From positions 62,001 to 126,000 of the forward strand of contig NZ_LDWR01000033.1 in the NCBI RefSeq assembly GCF_001039005.1: DNA of 64,000 bases. The letters are read 5' to 3'. Position numbers and translations under genes: made by a program. The stretch is from Burkholderia cepacia. GTDB taxonomy: Bacteria; Pseudomonadota; Gammaproteobacteria; Burkholderiales; Burkholderiaceae. How positions within the stretch are numbered: position 1 is the stretch's first letter; the number at the start of each line of letters is the position of its first letter. Below are positions 8,735 to 17,321 of this stretch, one piece after another. The notes beneath the pieces are model-generated. The model searched no databases. It was not told the origin of the DNA and worked only from the letters and a program-made list of their open reading frames with translations.

Positions 8735-10518
8735 CACTCCACCCCGCCCAGATACGCTTCGAGCACCGCCGGATCCTGCTGCACGTCCTGCGGCAGCCCT
8801 TCCGCGATCCGCGTGCCGAATTCCATCACCACCAGCCGATCGGTGAGGTTCATCACGAAATCCATGTCATGTTCCACAAGCAACACGCTCATGCCTTCCG
8901 CCTTCAGCCGCCGCAACAGGTCGGCGAGTTGCTGCTTCTCCTGGTAACGCAACCCGGCGGCTGGCTCGTCGAGCAACAGCAGTGTCGGATCGCAGCACAG
9001 CGCCCGCGCGATTTCGAGTATCCGCTGCTGCCCCAACGCGAGGCTGCCTGCTTCGTCGTACATGTGCTTTTCGAGCCCGACGCGGCGGATCTGGCGCGCG
9101 GCTTCAGCCAGCAACTGCGCCTCCTCGTGTGCATTGAGCCGCGCGATGCTGCGCCAGACACCCGTATGGCCGCGCAGATGCGCGCCGATCGCGACGTTCT
9201 CGAGCACCGTCATCGCCGGCAACAGCTTCACGTGCTGGAACGTGCGGCCGATGCCGCGGCGGACGATCTGGCGCGACGTGAGTCCGTCGATACGCTCGCC
9301 GCGGAACGTGATCGTGCCGCTCGTCGGCTTCAGTACGCCTGTGACGAGATTGAACGTGGTCGACTTGCCGGCGCCGTTCGGGCCGATCAGCCCGATGATC
9401 TGCCCCGCCTTCACGTCGAAGCTGACATCGTTGACGGCCACGAGCCCGCCGAACTGCTTGCGTGCGTTGTCGACGACGAGCAGCGGCTCGCCGGTCGCGG
9501 GCTTCGCACGCTGCGGCAACGGATCGGCGTGCGCGGGCACATGTGCGCGTGGCCCGCGCGGGAACAGCCTCGCGACGAACGGCCATACGCCCTGGCGCGC
9601 GTACTGCAGCAGCAGCACCATCAGCACGCCGAACACGATGATCTCGAAGTTGCCTTCCGAGCCGAGCAGCTTCGGCAGCAGCGTCTGCAGGTAATCCTGC
9701 AGCACGGTGAGGATCGCCGCGCCGAGCACCGCGCCCCACACGTGCGACACGCCGCCGACCACGGCCATGAACAGGAATTCGATCCCGTGGTTCAGGCCGA
9801 ACGGGGTCGGATTCACCGCACGCTGCAGGTGCGCGTAAAGGAAACCCGACACGGCCGCGAGCACGGCCGCGTAGACAAAGATCACGACGCGCATCCACGC
9901 GGTGTTCACGCCCATCGCCTCGGCCATCACGCCGCCGCCGCGCAGCGCGCGGATCGCGCGGCCCGGGCGGCTGTTCAGCAGGTTCTGCACCGACACGATC
10001 GCGGCCAGCACGACGGCCCAGATCAGGAAGTACAGGCTGCGGCCGCTTTCGAGCGCGATGCCGAACAGGTTCAGCGCCGGAATCCCGTTGATCCCGTCGT
10101 ACTTGCCGAGCAGTTCGAGGTTGCCGAACAGGTAGAACAGCGCGAGGCCCCACGCGATCGTGCCGAGCGGCAGGAAGTGCCCGGACAGCCGCATCGTGAC
10201 CGCGCCGAGCACGAGCGCGACGAGCGCCGTCAGCACGACACCGACGATCAGCGCGAGCCACGGCGACACGCCGTACCGCGTCGTCAGGAACGCGGTCGCA
10301 TACGCGCCGATACCGACGAACGCGGCCTGCCCGAAGCTGGTCATCCCACCGACGCCCGTCAGCAGCACGAGCCCGATCGCGACAATCGCATAGAGGCCGA
10401 TGTAGTTCAGCAGCGTGATCCAGTACTCGGGCACCTGCAGCACGCCCGGCAACACCGGCAGCGAGAACAGCACCACGAGAAACACCCAGAAGGTCTTGTT
10501 GCGTACCATCGTCTTCAT
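8734..10518 (-). CDS. Fused LivM permease - LivG ATPase, branched-chain amino-acid ABC transporter
   Basis: A 594-residue fusion. Residues 1 to about 310 are a LivM-type permease with eight or more membrane helices and the conserved GLVLLTGVGGMTSFGQAAFVG block. After a linker rich in Pro and Arg (about 318-345), residues 345-594 are a LivG-type ATPase with Walker A GPNGAGKST at 379-387 and Walker B LLLLDEPAAGL. A separate LivG is not encoded in this operon, so the fusion supplies both roles. It starts four bases after the livH stop and overlaps livF. Such fusions are known in the family but are the minority arrangement. Confidence 0.92.
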   Translation of the reverse strand: MKTMVRNKTFWVFLVVLFSLPVLPGVLQVPEYWITLLNYIGLYAIVAIGLVLLTGVGGMTSFGQAAFVGIGAYATAFLTTRYGVSPWLALIVGVVLTALVALVLGAVTMRLSGHFLPLGTIAWGLALFYLFGNLELLGKYDGINGIPALNLFGIALESGRSLYFLIWAVVLAAIVSVQNLLNSRPGRAIRALRGGGVMAEAMGVNTAWMRVVIFVYAAVLAAVSGFLYAHLQRAVNPTPFGLNHGIEFLFMAVVGGVSHVWGAVLGAAILTVLQDYLQTLLPKLLGSEGNFEIIVFGVLMVLLLQYARQGVWPFVARLFPRGPRAHVPAHADPLPQRAKPATGEPLLVVDNARKQFGGLVAVNDVSFDVKAGQIIGLIGPNGAGKSTTFNLVTGVLKPTSGTITFRGERIDGLTSRQIVRRGIGRTFQHVKLLPAMTVLENVAIGAHLRGHTGVWRSIARLNAHEEAQLLAEAARQIRRVGLEKHMYDEAGSLALGQQRILEIARALCCDPTLLLLDEPAAGLRYQEKQQLADLLRRLKAEGMSVLLVEHDMDFVMNLTDRLVVMEFGTRIAEGLPQDVQQDPAVLEAYLGGVE

Positions 10519-10522
10519 CGTG

Positions 10523-11578
10523 TCACTCCTCTTCCTCTTCCGCGTGCGGCGTCGCGAAGCTCCGCCACAGCAGCACCGGAATGATCAGCGTGAACACGAT
10601 CACCTCCTTGTATGCGCTCGCCCAGAACGACGAATACGATTCGAGCACGCCGACGAGCAGCGACCCGGCGGCCGCGAGCGGATAGCTGACGAGCCCGCCG
10701 ATGATCGCGCCGACGAAGCCCTTCAGGCCGATCAGGAAGCCCGAGTCGTAGTAGATCGTCGTCAGCGGGCCGACGAGGATGCCGGACAGCACGCCGAGCC
10801 CCGCCGCGAACGTAAACGCGAGCCGCCCTGCGTCGGTCGTGCCGATGCCGACGAGCTGCGCGCCGAGCCGGTTCACCGACGTCGCGCGCAGCGCCTTGCC
10901 CGCGATCGTGCGGCCGAAGTACACGTAGAGCGCGCCGATCAGCACGAGTGCGGTGACGACGACCAGGATGCTCTGCGCCGACACCGTCATGCTGCCGATC
11001 GACAGCGATGCATCCGAGAACCCGTTGGTGCGCGAGCCTTCCGCGCCGAACATCACGAGCCCGAGGCCGACCATCGCGAAATGGACGGCGACCGACACGA
11101 TCAGCAGCAGCAGCGTCGTGCCTTCGGCGATCGGCTGGTACACGAGCCGGTAGACGAACGGCCCCATCGGCACGACGATCGCAAGCGTCAGCGCGATCTG
11201 CGCGAGCATCGGCAACGGCTGCGCGGCAACACTGTGCGTAATCGCGAACACCGCGAGCGGCAGCAGGATGTAGCGGCTGCCGAGCGTCGCGAGCGTGCGG
11301 CCGAGCTGATGGCGGCGTTCGCGATGCCGGATCAGGCCGCCGACTTCGAGCAGGAAGCATGCGATGCCCATCACGAACAGCAGCCAGCAGGTGGCGGGAA
11401 ATTTCTGCGCCTGCAACGCTGCAAGCGTCAGCGCACCGTAGGCGACGAATTCGCCCTGGGGAATGAAGATCACCCGCGTGACGGAAAACACCAGCACGAG
11501 CGCCAGCGACAGCAATGCATAAATGGCGCCGGTCGTGATGCCGTCTTGCGCGAGGATCGCCGCAATCGAGAAATCCAT
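10523..11578 (-). CDS. livH: Branched-chain amino-acid ABC transporter permease LivH (operon 1)
   Basis: Inner-membrane permease of 351 residues with eight to ten helices, including the LivH-type opening ITTGAIYALLSLALVLVF and the internal block GGLVSYPLAAAGSLLVGVLES. The ATG at 11578 (MDFSIAAILAQDG) is chosen; the in-frame upstream extension is Pro/Arg-rich and unlike the family. A hydrophilic insert with many Arg and Glu at about 80-95 separates two helices. It precedes livMG by four bases. The C-terminus is a run of acidic residues. Confidence 0.92.
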   Translation of the reverse strand: MDFSIAAILAQDGITTGAIYALLSLALVLVFSVTRVIFIPQGEFVAYGALTLAALQAQKFPATCWLLFVMGIACFLLEVGGLIRHRERRHQLGRTLATLGSRYILLPLAVFAITHSVAAQPLPMLAQIALTLAIVVPMGPFVYRLVYQPIAEGTTLLLLIVSVAVHFAMVGLGLVMFGAEGSRTNGFSDASLSIGSMTVSAQSILVVVTALVLIGALYVYFGRTIAGKALRATSVNRLGAQLVGIGTTDAGRLAFTFAAGLGVLSGILVGPLTTIYYDSGFLIGLKGFVGAIIGGLVSYPLAAAGSLLVGVLESYSSFWASAYKEVIVFTLIIPVLLWRSFATPHAEEEEE

Positions 11579-11777
11579 ACGTTTCGTGTATCGAGAATGT
11601 TGCGGAGAAACGGCGACGGGAACGGCCGGGGTGCACGGACCGCAAGATCGGCGCGTCAGGCGCCACGCGGCGTACCCGGTGGTTCCATGCGGCACGGGCG
11701 CCGCCCGTCAGGCCCGGCGCCCTGCCGACGGCGCGCGCGGCACCGTTCGCGCCGCGCACGCCGGTTTCACGTGATGC

Positions 11778-12935
11778 TTACTCGGCCTGCAACTTCCACT
11801 TGCCGTCGACGATCTGCACCATCACGCGCGCACGCGTGTCGAAGCCGTTGTGATCGGTCGGCGTCATGTTGATCACGCCGTGCGACACCGGTAGATCCTT
11901 CACGCTTTCGAGCGACGCGCGCAGCGCTTCGCGGAACGCTTCCGTGCCCGGCTGGCCCTTCTTCAGCGCCTCGGGAATCGCACGCTGCAGCAGCAGCCCC
12001 GCATCCCATGCATGGCCACCGAACGTCGCCAGCGAGCCCGCGCCGTAGGCCTTCTCGTACGCGGCCTTGTACCCGAGCGCCGGCTTCTTCACCGGATTCG
12101 AATCGGGCAGCTGGTCGGTCACGAGCACCGGGCCGGCCGGCAGGATCTCGCCTTCGCAATCCTTGCCGCACACGCGCAGGAAGTCGTTGTTCGCGACGCC
12201 ATGCGTCTGGTACACCTTGCCCTTGTAGCCGCGCTCCTTCAGCGTCTTGGCCGGCAGCGCCGCCGGCGTGCCGGACCCGGCGATCAGCACCGCATCGGGA
12301 TTCGAGCCCATCAGCTTCAGCACCTGCCCCATCACCGACGCGTCGGTACGGTTGAAGCGCTCGTTCGACACGACCTTCAGGCCGTTCTTCGCGGCCGCCG
12401 CGTTGAACGTGTTGTACCAGCTGTCGCCGTACGCATCGGCGAAGCCGATGAAGCCGACCGTCTTCACGCCGTGCTTCGCCATGTAACCGGCGATCGCGTC
12501 CGCCATCAGCTGGTCGTTCTGCGGCACCTTGAACATCCACGCACGCTTCGCGTCCATCGGCGCAATGATCTGCGCGCTCGCCGCGAGCGAAATCGTCGGC
12601 GTCTTGCCCTGCGACACGGGGTCGAGCATCGCGAGCGAGTTCGGCGTGACGGACGAGCCGATGATCGCGTCGACGTGGTCCTCGTCGATCAGCTTGCGTA
12701 CGTTCTGCACCGCGCGGCTCGTGTCGGATGCATCGTCGAGCACGATGTACTGCACGCTCTTGCCCGCGATTTCCTTCGGCAGCAGCGCGATCGTGTTCTT
12801 TTCCGGAATCCCGAGCGATGCGGCCGGCCCGGTGGCCGACAGCGTCACGCCGATCTTCACCTGCGCCGACGCCGTTGCCGCCGCGCACACGAGGCCCGCG
12901 GCAAGCACGGCCTCCATCCATCGATTCATCTTCAT
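11778..12935 (-). CDS. Branched-chain amino-acid ABC transporter, periplasmic binding protein (operon 1)
   Basis: A 385-residue periplasmic binding protein of the LivJ/LivK type. It has a signal peptide (1 to about 24, ending ASA before QVKIGV), followed by the family opening KIGVTLSATGPAASLG, and the internal tract VGFIGFADAYGDSWYNTF. One disulfide-type Cys pair (CGKDC) lies in the second lobe. It is the first gene of the operon, 199 bases ahead of livH. The true ligand is uncertain, since this family also binds aromatic acids, amides and other solutes. Confidence 0.9.
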   Translation of the reverse strand: MKMNRWMEAVLAAGLVCAAATASAQVKIGVTLSATGPAASLGIPEKNTIALLPKEIAGKSVQYIVLDDASDTSRAVQNVRKLIDEDHVDAIIGSSVTPNSLAMLDPVSQGKTPTISLAASAQIIAPMDAKRAWMFKVPQNDQLMADAIAGYMAKHGVKTVGFIGFADAYGDSWYNTFNAAAAKNGLKVVSNERFNRTDASVMGQVLKLMGSNPDAVLIAGSGTPAALPAKTLKERGYKGKVYQTHGVANNDFLRVCGKDCEGEILPAGPVLVTDQLPDSNPVKKPALGYKAAYEKAYGAGSLATFGGHAWDAGLLLQRAIPEALKKGQPGTEAFREALRASLESVKDLPVSHGVINMTPTDHNGFDTRARVMVQIVDGKWKLQAE

Positions 12936-13759
12936 TTACGTTGTCTCCAAACGCTGCTCGAAAAAGCCACGGGTCGCTCGGGCGGCTCCCGGTCCCCAAA
13001 ACAAGTTAATAATTTAACTATCTCGCCTTACCGCGCCTACGCTCGTTTTCCCGTGAAGCATCGCGTGCGCGACAGCGCCCGGTCGGGACCCCGCACGCGC
13101 GCGCCGGATACCGCCCGGAGCGGTCGTTCGACCGCCACGATGCGCAGCGGCAGTGTCGTCAGGATGAAGGAAGCGAAGAAATGCGGAATCGTGCGGGCGA
13201 TCGATGCGTACGCAACGATGGTCGGAAGGTGCGTCGATCCGGCCTGGTTCGGCCTGATACGCGAGCGGCAAACGATCGAAAAACCGGCAGCTCATGCGGA
13301 TGCCAACGCGGCTGCGGATACGGATGCGAACGCAACGACCCGGAATCGCGACGGAACGCCCATACAGGCTGCAGAACGGCCCGGGAAAGCCGCGATGGCA
13401 CCACTCGCACCCCACGACGAACGAGCAGCGCCAGCCGCCCTTCCTGCCCCGATCCAACGTCCCGCGCTTCTCATCCAACCGTACTCCCTCTTCTGCATTC
13501 TGCTTGTAGGAGAACTGCCGACCGATATTCCCGACCGCACGGTCGGCGAAAGCCAAGTGTAACGGACGCTTTTCGCGCACGCCAACCGGGTAAGCCCGGA
13601 CGGTATGCGCATGGCTGCGCGTCGTCTGCGAATGGATTGCGGAGAATGGAAAAGCGGAGGGACGCGGTGAAGCGCGGAAAATGCGCGGCGCGAACGGTAG
13701 CGTGGAACACGGCAATGGCGCCGCTCGATGCACCATCGACGCAAATTCGTGCACGCAAA
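12936..13759. other. Gene-less region upstream of liv operon 1
   Basis: No coding region is supported in this stretch. Open frames present are Arg-rich and show no domain. The only clear structure near the operon is the short AT-rich dyad at 13004-13019. The remainder up to the small RNA terminator shows nothing recognisable. Confidence 0.4.
13004..13019. promoter_or_regulatory. AT-rich dyad upstream of liv operon 1
   Basis: AGTTAA, four bases, TTAACT form a perfect inverted repeat about 70 bases upstream of the binding-protein gene, in an AT-rich patch within otherwise GC-rich DNA. It could be an operator; the regulator is unknown. Confidence 0.35.
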
Positions 13760-13872
13760 TGAAAAAGCGCTGTTGGATTCCGTCCAACAGCGCTTTGGGG
13801 TCCGGGCACTTTGTGCCTCGATTGTCTCCTCGTTCTCCACCTGCAAATTCGTTTCGCGGTGCATCAGAACTA
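13760..13872 (-). ncRNA. Candidate small RNA with its own promoter and terminator
   Basis: About 110 bases on the minus strand, bounded by a consensus-like promoter (13907-13879) and a strong terminator hairpin (13796-13764). In between are a purine-rich single-stranded part (about 13845-13820) and a short hairpin (13817-13805, five-base stem, three-base loop). No start codon with a believable reading frame is present. The neighbouring genes are the ends or starts of the two liv operons, so it could also act on amino-acid transport. It may match a small RNA already described in Burkholderia; this could not be checked. Confidence 0.5.
13762..13796 (-). terminator. Rho-independent terminator of the candidate small RNA
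   Basis: Two perfectly complementary 14-base arms (13764-13777 and 13783-13796) enclose a five-base loop. On the minus strand the hairpin ends in a run of T (13766-13762). It could also end transcripts of liv operon 2, whose last gene stops 260 bases upstream. Confidence 0.75.
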
Positions 13873-13878
13873 GGACGA

Positions 13879-13907
13879 AGATTAAAGGACCTTTCACCGA
13901 GCGACAA
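13879..13907 (-). promoter_or_regulatory. Predicted sigma-70 promoter of the candidate small RNA
   Basis: On the minus strand TTGTCG (13907-13902) and TAATCT (13884-13879) are 17 bases apart. The predicted start is near 13872, placing the terminator about 110 bases downstream. Confidence 0.55.
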
Positions 13908-14056
13908 CTTAGCATTTACCCCTATGGTGCATCGCCGCACGAAAATGGGGCACCAGTCTGCCGCGCGGCGCCGGCCCGAGCCCGCTGCGGCACCCTTCCG
14001 AAGCGTGCCGGATGGTGCTTCGCATCAACGTGCACGCGACGCGTGCGGACCCGCGC

Positions 14057-15034
14057 TCAGGATGCCCTGAGCGGCTTGATCCGCGCGACCATTTCGCCGA
14101 CGATGCCGCGCCGGAATGCCAGCACGCATGCGATGAAAATCAGCCCCGTGACGATCGTCGCCGATTCGCCGAGCGAGTGGAACCACGCAACGCCCGTCGT
14201 CGACGCGAGCCATTCGCCGATGTCGCCGAGCCGGTCTTCCAGCGCGACGATCAGCGCGGCCCCCAGCAGCGGTCCGAACAGCGTGCCCATCCCGCCGACG
14301 AGCGTCATCAGCACGACGAGGCCCGACATCGTCCAGTACGCATCGGAGAGCGTCTCGAAGCCCAGCACGAGCACCTTCAGCGAGCCCGCCAGCCCCGCGA
14401 GCCCGGCCGACAGGATGAACGCGAGCAGCTTGAAGCGATCGGTGTCGTAGCCGAGCGAGATCGCGCGCGCTTCGTTCTCCTTGATCGCGACGAGCACCTG
14501 GCCGAACGGCGAATGGACGACCCGCACGATGAACGCGCACGCGGCGACCACCACCGCCAGCACGACGTAGTACAGCGCGACGTCGTTCGACAGGTCGAGC
14601 AGCCCGAACAGGTGGCCGCGCGGCACGCCCTGCAGGCCGTCCTCGCCGTGCGTGAACGGCGCCTGCAGGTAGATGAAGTAGACCATCTGTGCGAACGCGA
14701 GCGTGATCATCGCGAAGTAGATGCCTTGCCGGCGGATCGCGAACAGCCCGACGACGAGCCCGAGCAGCGTCGCGGCGACGGTGCCCGCGAGCACGCCGAG
14801 TTCCGGCGTGAAACCGAGCGTCTGTATCGAATAACCGGTCGCGTAGCCGGCGGTCGCGAGGAACATCGCATGGCCGAACGACAGCAGCCCCGTATAGCCG
14901 ATCAGCAGGTTGAACGCGGCCGCGAACAGCGCGAACGTGAGCACCTTCATCACGAACACCGGATACGCGCCGATGAACGGTGCCGCGAGCAGTGCGGCGA
15001 GCAGCGCGCCGTAGAGCACTTTTCTCTGCATCAT
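14057..15034 (-). CDS. livM: Branched-chain amino-acid ABC transporter permease LivM (operon 2)
   Basis: A 325-residue inner-membrane permease with about nine helices and the LivM blocks LLIGYTGLLSFGHAMFL and GLFAIRRQGIYFAMITLAF. The ATG at 15034 overlaps the livH stop as ATGA, so the two are translationally coupled. It is the last gene of the second liv operon (livG-livF-binding protein-livH-livM). It is clearly different in sequence from the LivM part of the fusion in operon 1. Confidence 0.93.
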   Translation of the reverse strand: MMQRKVLYGALLAALLAAPFIGAYPVFVMKVLTFALFAAAFNLLIGYTGLLSFGHAMFLATAGYATGYSIQTLGFTPELGVLAGTVAATLLGLVVGLFAIRRQGIYFAMITLAFAQMVYFIYLQAPFTHGEDGLQGVPRGHLFGLLDLSNDVALYYVVLAVVVAACAFIVRVVHSPFGQVLVAIKENEARAISLGYDTDRFKLLAFILSAGLAGLAGSLKVLVLGFETLSDAYWTMSGLVVLMTLVGGMGTLFGPLLGAALIVALEDRLGDIGEWLASTTGVAWFHSLGESATIVTGLIFIACVLAFRRGIVGEMVARIKPLRAS

Positions 15035-15915
15035 TTTTCCTTGCCGAAGAGGCCCGCCGGGCGAAACAGCAGCACGATCGCCATGATCACGAACACGACG
15101 GTGGCCGACGCTTCGGGATAGAACACGCGCGTGAAGCCCTCGATCACGCCGAGCAGCAGGCCCGTGACGATCGAGCCGAGGATCGAACCCATCCCGCCGA
15201 TCACGACCACCGCGAACACGGTGATGATCATCGGCTGGCCCATCAGCGGCGAGACCTGGATCACCGGCGCGGCCAGCACGCCCGCGAACGCGGCGAGCGC
15301 GACGCCGAAGCCGTAGGTGAGCGTGATCATCATCGGCACGTTCACGCCGAACGCCTCGACCAGCTTCGGGTTCTCGGTGCCCGCGCGCAGGTAGGCGCCC
15401 AGGCGCGTCTTCTCGATCACGAACCACGTCGCAAGGCACACCGCGAGCGATGCGACGACGACCCACGCACGGTAGTTCGGCAGGAACATGAAGCCGAGGT
15501 TGGTTGCGCCGGAAAGCTGCGACGGCACGTCGTACGGCTGGCCGGACGAACCGTAGATCGACCGGAACACGCCTTCGACGACCAGCGTGAGGCCGAACGT
15601 GAGCAGCAGCCCGTACAGGTGATCGAGCTTGTACAGCCAGCGCAGCATCGAGCGCTCGATCACGATCCCGAACGCGCCGACGACCAGCGGCGCCAGCACC
15701 AGCATCGCCCAGTACGGCAGCCCGAAATACGACAGGCCCATCCACGCGAGCATCGCGCCCAGCATGAACAACGCGCCGTGCGCGAAGTTGATCACGTTGA
15801 GCAGCCCGAAGATCACCGCGAGCCCGAGGCTCAGGATCGCGTAGAACGAGCCGTTGACGAGCCCGAGCAGCAACTGGCTCAGCATCGCCGGCAACGGAAT
15901 GCCAAAGATTTCCAT
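15031..15915 (-). CDS. livH: Branched-chain amino-acid ABC transporter permease LivH (operon 2)
   Basis: A 294-residue permease with about eight helices, the LivH opening LVNGSFYAILSLGLAVIFGLL and the conserved NFAHGALFMLGA, GTENPKLVEAFGVN and VIGGMGSILGS blocks. The ATG at 15915 (MEIFGIPLPAML) starts the protein in register with the family; the longer frame upstream adds an Arg/Cys-rich segment without support. It lies 128 bases after the binding-protein gene and overlaps livM. Confidence 0.93.
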   Translation of the reverse strand: MEIFGIPLPAMLSQLLLGLVNGSFYAILSLGLAVIFGLLNVINFAHGALFMLGAMLAWMGLSYFGLPYWAMLVLAPLVVGAFGIVIERSMLRWLYKLDHLYGLLLTFGLTLVVEGVFRSIYGSSGQPYDVPSQLSGATNLGFMFLPNYRAWVVVASLAVCLATWFVIEKTRLGAYLRAGTENPKLVEAFGVNVPMMITLTYGFGVALAAFAGVLAAPVIQVSPLMGQPMIITVFAVVVIGGMGSILGSIVTGLLLGVIEGFTRVFYPEASATVVFVIMAIVLLFRPAGLFGKEK

Positions 15916-16043
15916 CGACTTAGCCGTCAGAATGAGTTTCGTTGCGTGCGCAACCTTCATGCATTGCGCACGCGGGCGGCGCAGCGGGCACATCGCCGCA
16001 GCCGCCACTGCGCGGCGCGCCCGCGCGCGCCGCTACGTTTCGC

Positions 16044-17243
16044 TTACTTCCACAGCGCGCAGCGCGTCTCCTGCCTGGTCCCGAACGCCTGCTCGCCCGG
16101 AATCGTCGCGAGCACCTTGTAGTAGTCCCACGGCTCCTTCGATTCCGACGGCTTCTTCACTTCCATCAGGTACATGTCGTGGATCATGCTGCCGTCCGTG
16201 CGGATGTAGCCCTTCGCGTAGAAGTCGTTGATCTTGATCTTCTTCAGCTCGGCCATCACCTTGTCGGAATCGGTCGTACCGGCGGCCTGGACCGCCTTCA
16301 GGTAGGTCGTCACCGACGAGTAGTCGGCCGCCTGCAGGCTCGACGGCATCTTCTTCATCTTGCCGAAGTAGCGCTGCGCCCACTGGCGCGACGCCGCGTC
16401 GCGATTCCAGTACCAGCTGTCGGTCAGCACGAGGCCCTGCGTCGTCTCGAGGCCCAGGCTGTGCACGTCGTCGATGAACATCAGCAGCGCGGCAAGCTTC
16501 ATCGTCTTCGTGATGCCGAACTCCTTCGCGGCCTTGATCGAGTTGATCGTGTCGCCGCCCGCGTTAGCGAGGCCGAGGATCTGCGCCTTCGACGCTTGCG
16601 CCTGCAACAGGAACGACGAGAAGTCCGACGCGGACAGCGGGTGACGCACCGTGCCGAGCACCTGGCCGCCGTTCGCCTTCACGACATCCGACGTGTTCTT
16701 CTCGAGCGCCTTGCCGAACGCATAGTCGGCGGTCAGGAAGAACCAGCTCTTGCCGCCCTGCTTCACCACCGCCGAACCGGTGCCCTTCGCGAGCGCCATC
16801 GTGTCGTACGCGTAGTGAACGGTGTACGGCGTGCATTGCTCGTTGGTCAGCGTGTCGGCCCCCGCGCCGATGTTGATGTAGACCTTCTTCTTCTCGCCCG
16901 CGACCTGGTTCATCGACAGCGCCGTCGCCGAGTTCGTGCCGCCGACCAGCAGGTCGAGCCCGCCGCGATCCATCCATTCGCGCGCCTTCGACGCGGCGAT
17001 GTCGGCCTTGTTCTGGTGATCGGCATAGACGACCTCGATCGGCTTGCCGAGCACCTTGCCGCCGAAGTCGGCGACCGCCATGCGGATCGCCTCGAGGCCG
17101 CCCTGCCCGTCGATGTCCGCGTAAAGCCCCGACATGTCGGTGATGAAGCCGATCTTCACGGTATCCGCGGCTTGGGCGGCGCCGGCAGTGAACGCGGCGG
17201 TCGCGAGCGCGAGACAAGCGTGTGCGAGGGTCTTCATTTTCAT
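16044..17243 (-). CDS. Branched-chain amino-acid-type ABC transporter, periplasmic binding protein (operon 2)
   Basis: A 399-residue periplasmic protein with a signal peptide (1 to about 25, ending AQA before ADTVKIGF). The family opening VKIGFITDMSGLYADIDGQGG and the YADHQNKAD tract place it in the Leu/Ile/Val-binding superfamily. It is more like the subgroup associated with non-standard ligands (aromatic or dicarboxylic acids) than classical LivJ, so the ligand is open. It sits between livF and livH of operon 2. Confidence 0.88.
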   Translation of the reverse strand: MKMKTLAHACLALATAAFTAGAAQAADTVKIGFITDMSGLYADIDGQGGLEAIRMAVADFGGKVLGKPIEVVYADHQNKADIAASKAREWMDRGGLDLLVGGTNSATALSMNQVAGEKKKVYINIGAGADTLTNEQCTPYTVHYAYDTMALAKGTGSAVVKQGGKSWFFLTADYAFGKALEKNTSDVVKANGGQVLGTVRHPLSASDFSSFLLQAQASKAQILGLANAGGDTINSIKAAKEFGITKTMKLAALLMFIDDVHSLGLETTQGLVLTDSWYWNRDAASRQWAQRYFGKMKKMPSSLQAADYSSVTTYLKAVQAAGTTDSDKVMAELKKIKINDFYAKGYIRTDGSMIHDMYLMEVKKPSESKEPWDYYKVLATIPGEQAFGTRQETRCALWK

Positions 17244-17321
17244 TGACGTCTCCTTGTTGTTCTGATGCGTTGTGGTTGTTCGAGGGCCGCCACGGCTAGC
17301 GGCAAAAGATACGGGGCGGCG

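Noticed and set aside
9100..10584. Very long plus-strand frames opposite the liv genes
   Set aside because: Glu/Arg/His-rich antisense shadows of livMG; no start signal and no domain.
11764..11775. A parS-like half (GTTTCACGTGAT) near the stop of the liv binding-protein gene
   Set aside because: Only one half of the palindrome matches; the other arm reads GTGATG, so ParB is not expected to bind.
13014..13940. A 308-codon open frame on the minus strand in the gap between the liv operons
   Set aside because: Its composition is Arg/Pro/Ser-rich with no recognisable domain or ribosome-binding site, and it runs through the small RNA terminator and promoter.
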